From Flavobacterium sp. (GTDB lineage Bacteria; Bacteroidota; Bacteroidia; Flavobacteriales; Flavobacteriaceae): a stretch of 10,000 bases of DNA. The notes beneath the pieces are model-generated. The model was given only the letters and a program-made list of their open reading frames with translations, was not told the origin of the DNA and ran no database searches. The stretch is from positions 1 to 10,000 of the forward strand of contig NZ_JAIWOF010000221.1 in NCBI RefSeq assembly GCF_020217025.1. The letters run 5' to 3'. The translations under genes and the position numbers were made by a program. Positions within the stretch are counted from its first letter, which is position 1. The number at the start of each line of letters is the position of its first letter. This document shows positions 1 to 4,980 of this stretch, piece by piece.

Positions 1-116
1 AATTCATCATCTTTCTCCACACCATTAAAGCCATAACGGTAGCTATTGCTGCTTCCGTGTCGGTTAGGCACGAGCATTCCGAAAGGATAGTAGTCAAAAA
101 TTACTTCACACCAATA
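1..116 (-). pseudogene. RHS-repeat-associated core fragment (partial, runs off the left edge)
   Basis: Read on the minus strand from 116 down to 1, the frame encodes a stretch with YYPFGM, then PNRHGSSNSYRYGFNG, then EKDDE. This is the hallmark of the RHS-repeat-associated core domain found near the C-terminus of large RHS/YD-repeat surface or toxin-delivery proteins. The frame is closed on its 5' side by a TGA at 119-117, and nothing resembling YD repeats lies further upstream, so the large N-terminal part of such a protein is absent here. The first possible ATG is within the motif (77-75). It therefore looks like a displaced or decayed RHS 3' end, of the kind left by recombination between rhs cores. 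The downstream part, where a variable toxin tip would be, lies outside the window. The family assignment is firm from the motif. The pseudogene status is an inference, because the rest cannot be seen. Confidence 0.7.
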
Positions 117-250
117 TCAGAAATACTTAACAGTAATTCAAGAAAACCTAAAAAAGGTGAAATTTGGACAAAATCCACACTTTTTATTTGTAAGAACGTA
201 TTTCAAATATATAACTTTTTTACTTCTGCTTTTAAAAAGTCAGGTTTTTA
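117..250. other. Intergenic region without recognised features
   Basis: AT-rich DNA between the RHS fragment and the stop of the 247-aa hypothetical gene. I see no promoter, RNA or convincing terminator. A 7-bp A/T-only inverted repeat (ACTTTTT/AAAAAGT, about 214-240) is too weak to call. Confidence 0.5.
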
Positions 251-994
251 TTAATGTACTCCCACAATTTTTAATCCTCCGCCTTTTAGTTTTACAAAAC
301 TTCCGTTTACTTCTTGTAAAAAACACACCTCCAAAACAGCTACATAAAAATTAGAATCTTGAAGAGTAGGAGTAAATGATAAAACTAAATCATATATAGT
401 GGCGTCATTCAAGTCAATCAAAGCTATAGAACTTGTCTGAGTTATTGGTGTTGTAAAATGTTCAAAATCTAATTTCGCAACATGTAATTGTAGTTGTATT
501 TGGTCAGCACCTTTTGGGGTAATAAGAGTAGAAGCGCAAAAATCTAAAAACTTTAAACTACCGGCAGTAAAATCAACCTCCATTTTAAAAGGAAAGTAAC
601 GACTAAACTTTTGGGTTTTATCAAATTCAAAAGCCAAAAGCGCTTTTTTACCTTCCGCAGTAAGCATTCCATTTCTAACGGTTCTATTCCCTCTGTTTTG
701 TATCTCATCTAATTTTAAAATCTCTTGAAACAAACTCACAATATGGTTGTGCACATAGGGTATTCTTAGTGGTAACAAACAAGCAGCAATAGCGCTTCTA
801 AAATATTTCCCCACTTTAGCACAATGCGCAAATTCAGAACTATTTTCTCTAACACGAGCATAATTAGCACTATTCTTAAATTTCTCACCATCAAATCCAC
901 CCGTTTTCCGTATCACAATTTTACCATTCATCTCATAAAATGATAAACCATCAAATTTTCCTGTAAACTGTACAATTCCTTTTAACTTTCCCAT
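251..994 (-). CDS. Conserved-looking hypothetical protein, 247 aa
   Basis: I cannot assign a function. The protein has no signal peptide, no membrane segment and no catalytic motif I recognise, so it is probably cytoplasmic. The N-terminus (residues 1-35) has a Gly/aromatic pattern (GIVQFTGKFDGLSFYEMNG, then a basic stretch and GGFDGEK) that I recall from uncharacterised Bacteroidetes proteins, but I cannot name a family. The middle (about 45-115) is basic and helical in character, and the C-terminal half (130-247) looks beta-rich. I chose the ATG at 994: the TTG two codons upstream would add only two residues and gives an unlikely start. A good Bacteroidetes promoter lies about 100 bp upstream, with tandem repeats between it and the start. 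Its neighbour is an RHS fragment, so it may belong to an accessory region. Existence as a gene is well supported by length and composition; its role is unknown. Confidence 0.75.
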   Translation of the reverse strand: MGKLKGIVQFTGKFDGLSFYEMNGKIVIRKTGGFDGEKFKNSANYARVRENSSEFAHCAKVGKYFRSAIAACLLPLRIPYVHNHIVSLFQEILKLDEIQNRGNRTVRNGMLTAEGKKALLAFEFDKTQKFSRYFPFKMEVDFTAGSLKFLDFCASTLITPKGADQIQLQLHVAKLDFEHFTTPITQTSSIALIDLNDATIYDLVLSFTPTLQDSNFYVAVLEVCFLQEVNGSFVKLKGGGLKIVGVH

Positions 995-1039
995 GAACAA
1001 TTTATTGTAAATAGTTACTCATAATTTTATTTAAATATA

Positions 1040-1083
1040 TAGCACTGATATAGCATAGATATAGCACTAATAAAGCACTGATA
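1040..1083. repeat. Four tandem 11-bp repeats in a predicted 5' leader
   Basis: Four head-to-tail 11-bp units are visible: TAGCACTGATA (1040-1050), TAGCATAGATA (1051-1061), TAGCACTAATA (1062-1072) and AAGCACTGATA (1073-1083). They differ at one to three positions. The period is close to one DNA helical turn, so the same face would be presented each time. They lie between the predicted minus-strand promoter (1119-1091) and the start codon at 994, so they would be in the untranslated leader of that mRNA. They could be an operator array, an RNA-level element or simply a slipped microsatellite. Confidence 0.8.
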
Positions 1084-1090
1084 GTAGGTA

Positions 1091-1119
1091 CAAATTTAAC
1101 ACAAAAAGTACAATATCAA
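1091..1119 (-). promoter_or_regulatory. Predicted promoter of the 247-aa hypothetical gene
   Basis: On the minus strand a TTG (1119-1117) is followed after 18 bp by TAAATTTG (1098-1091). This matches the Bacteroidetes housekeeping promoter consensus TTG-N17-23-TAnnTTTG. Transcription would start near 1085, giving a leader of about 90 nt that begins with the 11-bp repeats. It is predicted from sequence alone. Confidence 0.5.
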
Positions 1120-1195
1120 TTACTTAAATTTAGGTAATAGATAAAGCATTTTTTAAAAAGGGTGTTTAATGAAAATAGATGTAAAATGTAGTAAT

Positions 1196-1227
1196 AAAAA
1201 AAGCAACTCCTAAAAGTTGCTTTTTTT
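1196..1227. terminator. Bidirectional rho-independent terminator after the FKBP gene
   Basis: An A-tract runs into AAGCAACT (1201-1208), a 6-nt loop and AGTTGCTT (1215-1222), followed by a T-tract to 1227. The stem is 8 bp, extended to 13 by the A/T tracts, and works on both strands. It lies about 30 bp past the stop codon of the minus-strand FKBP gene and would end that transcript before the accessory gene. Confidence 0.85.
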
Positions 1228-1258
1228 AGTATTTTCCAAACTAAATTGTTAGCATATT

Positions 1259-2359
1259 TTAATTTTGATAAGGTGGCTTGCATGTCTTATCTAAATGTCT
1301 TCTCAATCTAGCAACATCCGTAAAATCGGCTTCAATAGGTGAAGGTAATGTTGAAGGTGAAACAATTGGACCCGTGAATTTTCTTGGTATGCCTCTTCTA
1401 TCATCATATGGCGTTGATGGATCATCTGTTGTTGCTCCTTGAAATGGATAATAACTAGTTTTCGTCTGACCTCCATCTACATAGGTGAATTTTACTTCAG
1501 TTTTTGTTAAAAAACCATCTCCATCATCATCAATATCTAGGTAATCTGGTTGACCGTCTCCATCGGTATCTTTAGCTGTCTTTTTAAAATTTACAGTACC
1601 ATTTACATAATCAACAATATCGCCAACTTCTGGCTCTCTATACTCATCTTTTGTTAACACCTTATCACCATCATGGTCTCTGTATCGTAATCCTTTTAAT
1701 CCAAAAGTAAAAATTAATGGTGAATAAGCTGGAATCAACCCTTTTTCTTCATTAAAATAAGCTAAACCACTCGGCACAAACATTACTCCAGCTCCAAAAT
1801 TAGAGTAAGAAACGTCTCCATTAAGTGGATTTTCAGAAAAATCACCTGTTTTAAATAAAGGGAAAATTTCACTCCATCCAGAAATCACATCTTCTAATTT
1901 AAACCATGTTGGCGTCAAGGCTTGATCAAAAACTGTTTGTTTTGTATAAGTTGTTGAAACACTACCCACCACTTCAGTAACTTTTTCAAAAACAATTCCT
2001 TTATAAGATGCATATACCGAATCTAAAGGAGTTGGATTCAAATTTTGTCCTTCATTCATTTTTAAATAATATATCACATAATTTATATCATTTAACTTTC
2101 TTTGAATAGTGTCCAATTCTGTCATATCCCAAATGGCCTGTTGCGTTCCTCCTTCAGGAATTTCTGCAAATACCGTATTATAATCCGCATCAATTGTTAC
2201 ATAATGTGTATGTAAAAATTCTTCGATTTGGTCGATATTTTCATTATATACTTCAAGTTCATTTCTAACTACAATTGAAGTTCCACCATCATCAGAAGGA
2301 CAAGCGTAGAAAGCAAAAGCAACTGTTAATAAAAGGGCTATTTTTAAAAGACTTCTCAT
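1259..2359 (-). CDS. FKBP-type peptidyl-prolyl cis-trans isomerase lipoprotein with Asp-rich calcium-type repeats
   Basis: The protein (366 aa from the ATG at 2359) starts with a lipoprotein signal ending in a lipobox (FYA-C20), so it should be lipid-anchored in the envelope. The upstream TTG would put eight odd residues in front of the signal and was rejected. Residues about 112-222 look like an FKBP domain: VYASYKG, FD, FKLEDVISGW, a GAGVMFVPSGLAY segment and IPAYSPLIFTFGL, the family's usual order. FKBPs catalyse proline isomerisation and help fold exported proteins. Two Asp-rich segments follow, DHDGDKVLTKDEY (228-240) and DTDGDGQ...DDDGDG (264-282), which resemble EF-hand or thrombospondin-type-3 calcium loops. 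The N-terminal 25-110 region is probably helical. In Flavobacterium the gliding protein GldI is also an FKBP lipoprotein, but nothing here shows this is gldI. It is divergent from the S4-domain gene and ends in a clear terminator. Confidence 0.85.
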   Translation of the reverse strand: MRSLLKIALLLTVAFAFYACPSDDGGTSIVVRNELEVYNENIDQIEEFLHTHYVTIDADYNTVFAEIPEGGTQQAIWDMTELDTIQRKLNDINYVIYYLKMNEGQNLNPTPLDSVYASYKGIVFEKVTEVVGSVSTTYTKQTVFDQALTPTWFKLEDVISGWSEIFPLFKTGDFSENPLNGDVSYSNFGAGVMFVPSGLAYFNEEKGLIPAYSPLIFTFGLKGLRYRDHDGDKVLTKDEYREPEVGDIVDYVNGTVNFKKTAKDTDGDGQPDYLDIDDDGDGFLTKTEVKFTYVDGGQTKTSYYPFQGATTDDPSTPYDDRRGIPRKFTGPIVSPSTLPSPIEADFTDVARLRRHLDKTCKPPYQN

Positions 2360-2439
2360 TATTGTAAAATTTATAGGGCGCAAGATACAATTTTCATTTA
2401 TTTTTGTAGAAATATTAACATGGTTTTTTGAATTATATT

Positions 2440-2829
2440 ATGCGAATAGATAAACTTTTATGGTGTTTACGATATTATAAGACCCGAAGTATAGCTACTG
2501 AAGCTGTAAAAAAAGGACATATAACCGTTAATGGACAGGTGGCAAAGGCATCAAGAGAGGTTTTTGCTATGGATAAAATTACACTTCGAAAAGACCAAAT
2601 CAACTATAAATTAACCATTTTAGATGTCCCTCAAAATCGTTTGGGCGCTAAATTGTTAGACATGTATCGCAAAGACGAAACGCCAAAAGAAGCTTTTGAA
2701 CATTTAGAATTACTAAAATTATCTAAAGAACACTACAGAGCCAACGGAACGGGGCGTCCTACTAAAAAAGAACGTAGAGATATCGACGACTATTTAGATG
2801 ATAATATAGAAACTGAAGAAATTAAATAA
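2440..2829 (+). CDS. S4-domain RNA-binding protein, Hsp15 (HslR)-like
   Basis: The 129-aa protein opens with an S4 RNA-binding domain (residues 1-50): MRIDKLLWCLRYYKTRSIA, then KKGHITVNG and SREVFAMDKITLRK, the classic alpha-L pattern (R-x-D-K-x-L, TRS, GH-x-x-V-NG). In E. coli, Hsp15 binds stalled 50S subunits carrying nascent peptidyl-tRNA and helps recycle them. The charged C-terminal tail (GRPTKKERRDID) is typical of this group. I chose the ATG at 2440 because family members begin at M-R-I/L-D-K-L-L-W; a TTG at 2428 would add four residues. TATTTTTG at 2399-2406 may be a -7 box, but I see no good -33 partner. The gene is first in a tight operon, and only 1 nt separates its stop from the methyltransferase start. 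Confidence 0.85.
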   Translation: MRIDKLLWCLRYYKTRSIATEAVKKGHITVNGQVAKASREVFAMDKITLRKDQINYKLTILDVPQNRLGAKLLDMYRKDETPKEAFEHLELLKLSKEHYRANGTGRPTKKERRDIDDYLDDNIETEEIK

Positions 2830-2830
2830 G

Positions 2831-3397
2831 ATGAACTACTGGGAAGAACGCTATCAAAAAGGAGAAACGGGTTGGGATGCAGGTTCTATTACAACTCCTC
2901 TAAAAGAATACATCGATCAATTAACCGATAAAAATCTTAGAATTTTAATTCCAGGTGCCGGAAATGGTTATGAATTTGATTATTTAATTGAAAACGGATT
3001 TCAAAATGTTTATGTGGTTGATATTGCCGAAACTCCTTTAAATAATATCAAAATTAGAAAACCAGAATTTGTTTCTCATTTAATCCATTCCGATTTTTTT
3101 GCCTTGGATATGACTTTCGATTTAATCTTAGAACAAACGTTTTTCTGCGCTTTACCTCCTGAAATGCGTCCGCAATATGTTGAAAAAATGGCTTCACTTT
3201 TAAATCCGAAAGGAAAATTAGCGGGATTATTATTTGACTTTCCATTAACTACTGAAGGTCCGCCATTTGGAGGTTCTGTAACCGAATATTTGAATCTATT
3301 TTCAGATAAGTTTACCATTAAAACCTTAGAAAAAGCACATAATTCGATAAAGCCACGACAAAATAAGGAACTCTTTTTTATCTTTGAAGTCAAATAA
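2831..3397 (+). CDS. SAM-dependent methyltransferase, TPMT (thiopurine S-methyltransferase) family
   Basis: The 188-aa protein has the features of the TPMT/halide-thiol methyltransferase family. The N-terminus YWEERYQKGETGWDAG (3-18) is the typical substrate-side cap. Motif I for S-adenosylmethionine is ILIPGAGNGYEF (38-49), with the acidic end of strand 2 in VVDIA (D64). The family segment LEQTFFCALPPEMRPQYVEKM (about 100-120) follows, and then GKLAGLLFDFP. Such enzymes move a methyl group from SAM to thiols, halides or related small nucleophiles in the cytoplasm. The true substrate cannot be read from sequence. It sits between the S4-domain gene (1-nt gap) and the phosphoribosyltransferase (8-nt gap), so it is almost certainly co-transcribed and possibly translationally coupled to the upstream gene. 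Length is usual for compact bacterial members. Confidence 0.85.
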   Translation: MNYWEERYQKGETGWDAGSITTPLKEYIDQLTDKNLRILIPGAGNGYEFDYLIENGFQNVYVVDIAETPLNNIKIRKPEFVSHLIHSDFFALDMTFDLILEQTFFCALPPEMRPQYVEKMASLLNPKGKLAGLLFDFPLTTEGPPFGGSVTEYLNLFSDKFTIKTLEKAHNSIKPRQNKELFFIFEVK

Positions 3398-3405
3398 CAA
3401 CACAC

Positions 3406-3900
3406 ATGGAAAATATTATTTTAACGCACGAAGAAATCAAACACAAAACCAAACGAATTGCTTACCAAATTTACGAAACCTTTGTTAATGAAGAGGAAGT
3501 GATTTTGGCTGGAATTGCTAACAATGGCTTTATTTTTGCTGAAAAAATAGCTGCAGAATTAGCTTTAATTTCGGATTTGAATGTAACGCTTTGTGAAGTT
3601 AAAATCAACAAACAACAACCACAAGATGTTGTAACCACTTCTATAACTCCTGAAGATTATAAAAATAAAGCCTTAGTCTTAATTGACGATGTTTTGAGTT
3701 CTGGAACTACCTTAATTTATGGCGTAAAACATTTTTTAGAAGTACCATTAAGCAAATTCAAAACAGCAGTTTTAGTAGACAGAAATCACAAAAAATACCC
3801 TGTAAAGGCTGATTTTAAAGGGTTATCTTTATCCACTTCATTACAAGAACACATTCAAGTTGTTTTCGAAGAGAATAACTCATATGCCTACTTAAGCTAA
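3406..3900 (+). CDS. Phosphoribosyltransferase, PyrR-like
   Basis: The 164-aa protein has the type I phosphoribosyltransferase signature VLIDDVLSSGTTL (about 91-103), which binds PRPP. The C-terminal segment LVDRNHKKYPVKADFKGLSL (123-142) followed by EHIQV resembles PyrR (LVDRGHRELPIRPDFVGK), a pyrimidine regulator with uracil phosphoribosyltransferase activity. The early segment GIANNGFIFAEKIA (36-49) matches the region that contacts PRPP and base. A salvage or regulatory role is likely, but the mRNA-binding function of classical PyrR cannot be assumed, and there are no pyr genes nearby. It is the last gene of the three-gene operon. Its final 9 bp overlap the 3' end of aroK on the opposite strand, with no terminator between them. 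Confidence 0.8.
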   Translation: MENIILTHEEIKHKTKRIAYQIYETFVNEEEVILAGIANNGFIFAEKIAAELALISDLNVTLCEVKINKQQPQDVVTTSITPEDYKNKALVLIDDVLSSGTTLIYGVKHFLEVPLSKFKTAVLVDRNHKKYPVKADFKGLSLSTSLQEHIQVVFEENNSYAYLS

Positions 3901-4407
3901 CAAAGCCTTAATTTCATCTGCAATTTGCTCTACCGACTTGTCATCTACGGTAACGATTTTCGTGGCTTGATGATAATAAAAGTTTCGGTCGAATAAATGT
4001 TTATTGATAAAATCTTTCAAACTAACCTCATCTTGATTGTGAAGCAAAGGACGTTGGGCTTTCTCTTTTATCAATCGACTTACCAATGTATCAACTGAAG
4101 CTTTTAAATAAATAGAAAACACATCCTCTTGAAGCAATAATTCATGATTATTATAATAACAAGGTGTTCCTCCACCTAAACTTAAAACAAAGTCATTTTC
4201 TTTCGCTAAAAAAGTTTTCAGAATTTCATTTTCTTTTTTACGAAAATAAATTTCACCTTTGGTTTGAAACAATTCAGCAATTGAAATTTGAGTTTCTTTT
4301 TCTATTTCTTGGTCTAAATCATAAAAAGGAATTTGAAGCTTCTCTGCTAAAAAAGCACCTATTACCGACTTACCACAACCCATGTAACCTAATAATATTA
4401 TTTTCAT
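3892..4407 (-). CDS. aroK: Shikimate kinase
   Basis: This 171-aa cytoplasmic kinase phosphorylates shikimate at the 3-hydroxyl with ATP, the fifth step of the shikimate pathway to chorismate and aromatic amino acids. The family residues are all present: Walker A GYMGCGKS (7-14); the D-x-D pair in FYDLDQEI (D30, D32) for magnesium and shikimate; the arginine in IYFRKKE (R56); the shikimate-binding GGG (78-80) followed by TP; the lid arginine in AQRPLL (R119); and R141 in the DRNFYY segment. Length is typical. The start ATG at 4407 directly precedes the Walker A strand and there is no alternative. A minus-strand promoter lies about 55 bp upstream, adjacent to the divergent tRNA promoter. The stop overlaps the convergent PyrR-like gene by 9 bp. 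Confidence 0.95.
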   Translation of the reverse strand: MKIILLGYMGCGKSVIGAFLAEKLQIPFYDLDQEIEKETQISIAELFQTKGEIYFRKKENEILKTFLAKENDFVLSLGGGTPCYYNNHELLLQEDVFSIYLKASVDTLVSRLIKEKAQRPLLHNQDEVSLKDFINKHLFDRNFYYHQATKIVTVDDKSVEQIADEIKALLA

Positions 4408-4461
4408 AAATAAATAATCCCTTATAAATTAAAGGGTTAAGAAATTAATTGTAAAAAAAGA

Positions 4462-4488
4462 CAAATTTATAAGAAATTCCCATTGCAA
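4462..4488 (-). promoter_or_regulatory. Predicted aroK promoter
   Basis: On the minus strand a TTG (4488-4486, within TTTTG) lies 16 bp from TAAATTTG (4469-4462), which matches the Bacteroidetes -7 consensus TAnnTTTG. The spacer is slightly short. The expected leader is about 50 nt, and it includes a weak 5-bp CCCTT/AAGGG hairpin (4419-4436). Confidence 0.45.
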
Positions 4489-4512
4489 AATAAATAAATG
4501 TTTATATATTTG
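4483..4512 (+). promoter_or_regulatory. Promoter of the tRNA-Lys operon
   Basis: TTG (4483-4485) is followed after exactly 19 bp by TATATTTG (4505-4512), an excellent match to the Bacteroidetes housekeeping promoter. Transcription would start near 4518, about 19 nt before the first tRNA. The -33 TTG directly abuts the -33 of the divergent aroK promoter (4486-4488). Confidence 0.75.
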
Positions 4513-4536
4513 CACCCGCATTCAAGGAAATAAAAT

Positions 4537-4609
4537 GACTTGGTAGCTCAGCTGGTAGAGCACATCACTTTTAATGATGGGGTCCTGGGTTCGAATCCCA
4601 GCCAGGTCA
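4537..4609 (+). tRNA. tRNA-Lys (anticodon TTT), copy 1
   Basis: A complete cloverleaf is visible. The acceptor GACTTGG pairs with CCAGGTC (4602-4608) with one G-T pair, and the discriminator is A4609. The D arm is in AGCTCAGCTGGTAGAGC. The anticodon stem CATCA/TGATG encloses the loop CTTTTAA, giving anticodon TTT (lysine). The T arm is CTGGG TTCGAAT CCCAG. CCA is not encoded. It is identical over 73 nt to the copy at 4639, and its leader and trailer are complementary. Confidence 0.97.
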
Positions 4610-4638
4610 CTACATAAAACTTATTTCTTGAACGCACC

Positions 4639-4711
4639 GACTTGGTAGCTCAGCTGGTAGAGCACATCACTTTTAATGATGGGGTCCTGGGTTCGAATCC
4701 CAGCCAGGTCA
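4639..4711 (+). tRNA. tRNA-Lys (anticodon TTT), copy 2
   Basis: This copy is identical to the first over all 73 nt, with the same anticodon loop CTTTTAA (TTT) and no encoded CCA. It begins 29 nt after the end of copy 1 with no promoter between them, so the two are one transcript. The flanks are not duplicated, so the duplicated unit is little more than the tRNA itself. Confidence 0.97.
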
Positions 4712-4721
4712 CAAAAAAATT

Positions 4722-4746
4722 AAAGACGTTGCATTGCAACGTCTTT
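4722..4746. terminator. Strong hairpin between tRNA-Lys copy 2 and tRNA-Leu
   Basis: A perfect 11-bp stem, AAAGACGTTGC (4722-4732) and GCAACGTCTTT (4736-4746), closes a 3-nt loop. It is flanked by an A-tract and a T-rich stretch (GTTGTTTTA). It has the form of an intrinsic terminator for the tRNA-Lys pair. However, it ends only 10 nt before tRNA-Leu and leaves almost no room for a separate promoter, so partial read-through or a processing role is possible. Confidence 0.65.
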
Positions 4747-4756
4747 GTTGTTTTAT

Positions 4757-4839
4757 GGCCAAGTGGAGAAACGGTAGACTCGCCATCTTGAGGGGGTGGT
4801 GCTCGTAAGGGCGTGAGGGTTCAAATCCCTCCTTGGTCA
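4757..4839 (+). tRNA. tRNA-Leu (anticodon GAG)
   Basis: This is a class II tRNA of 83 nt. The acceptor GGCCAAG pairs with CTTGGTC (4832-4838), the discriminator is A4839, and CCA is not encoded. The anticodon stem CCATC/GGTGG has the loop TTGAGGG, giving anticodon GAG, which reads CUC and CUU leucine codons. A long variable arm (GCTC GTAA GGGC) and a T arm GAGGG TTCAAAT CCCTC are visible. It follows a hairpin by only 10 nt. Confidence 0.93.
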
Positions 4840-4880
4840 CTTTTGTTACAATTTATTCTCAATCCTATCCCCTATATTAT

Positions 4881-4914
4881 ATTTGTTTAACCAAATTTAG
4901 ACTATCGTTAAACA
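4881..4914. promoter_or_regulatory. Upstream operator-like sites before the regulator gene
   Basis: ATTTGTTTAACCAAAT (4881-4896) is a 16-bp palindrome with one mismatched pair, and CGTTAAACATT (4906-4916) carries a further half-site. Both share the GTTAAAC / GTTTAAC core with the perfect palindromes at 4955-4969 and 5912-5926. They lie upstream of the regulator promoter and could be auxiliary binding sites for the same protein. Confidence 0.45.
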
Positions 4915-4932
4915 TTTTTACCAAAATACTTT

Positions 4933-4970
4933 TTTTGTTCACTTTTTTTATTACTTTTGTTAAACAAAAT
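4933..4970 (+). promoter_or_regulatory. Regulator promoter with overlapping palindromic operator
   Basis: TACTTTTG (4952-4959) fits the -7 consensus TAnnTTTG. The position 19 bp upstream is TTT rather than TTG, and the nearest TTG (4935-4937) is only 14 bp away, so the promoter looks weak. A perfect palindrome TTTTGTTAAACAAAA (4955-4969) overlaps the -7 box and the expected start site, which is a classic repressor position. Over 4933-4970 the element matches the crtI promoter region 5890-5927 at 33 of 38 positions without gaps. Confidence 0.65.
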
Positions 4971-4980
4971 GAAATGAGAG

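Noticed and set aside
211..240. Terminator for the 247-aa gene
   Set aside because: The only inverted repeat is a 7-bp A/T stem with a loop of more than 10 nt, too weak to claim.
57..354. Two small plus-strand open frames of 65 codons
   Set aside because: They are antisense to the RHS fragment or the 247-aa gene, and their translations are low-complexity.
1040..1083. CRISPR-like array
   Set aside because: The repeats are only 11 bp and directly adjacent, with no spacers and no cas genes.
2399..2406. TATTTTTG as promoter of the S4-domain operon
   Set aside because: The -7 box fits, but I find no TTG at a suitable distance upstream, so it is mentioned in the gene entry only.
3076..3405. Minus-strand open frame of 109 codons
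   Set aside because: It lies wholly antisense to the TPMT-family methyltransferase, which has clear motifs, and its own sequence shows none.
4164..4409. Plus-strand open frame of 81 codons, rich in Phe and Leu
   Set aside because: It is antisense to aroK, and the composition reflects the reverse of lysine and glutamate codons.
4537..4711. tRNA-Lys duplication as an attachment-site scar of an integrated element
   Set aside because: Both copies are complete, are only 29 nt apart and enclose nothing; there is no integrase. A simple tandem tRNA duplication explains it.
4840..4980. Cobalamin riboswitch upstream of the regulator
   Set aside because: The region is short and AT-rich, with no B12-box-like sequence; the palindromes are better explained as protein-binding sites.
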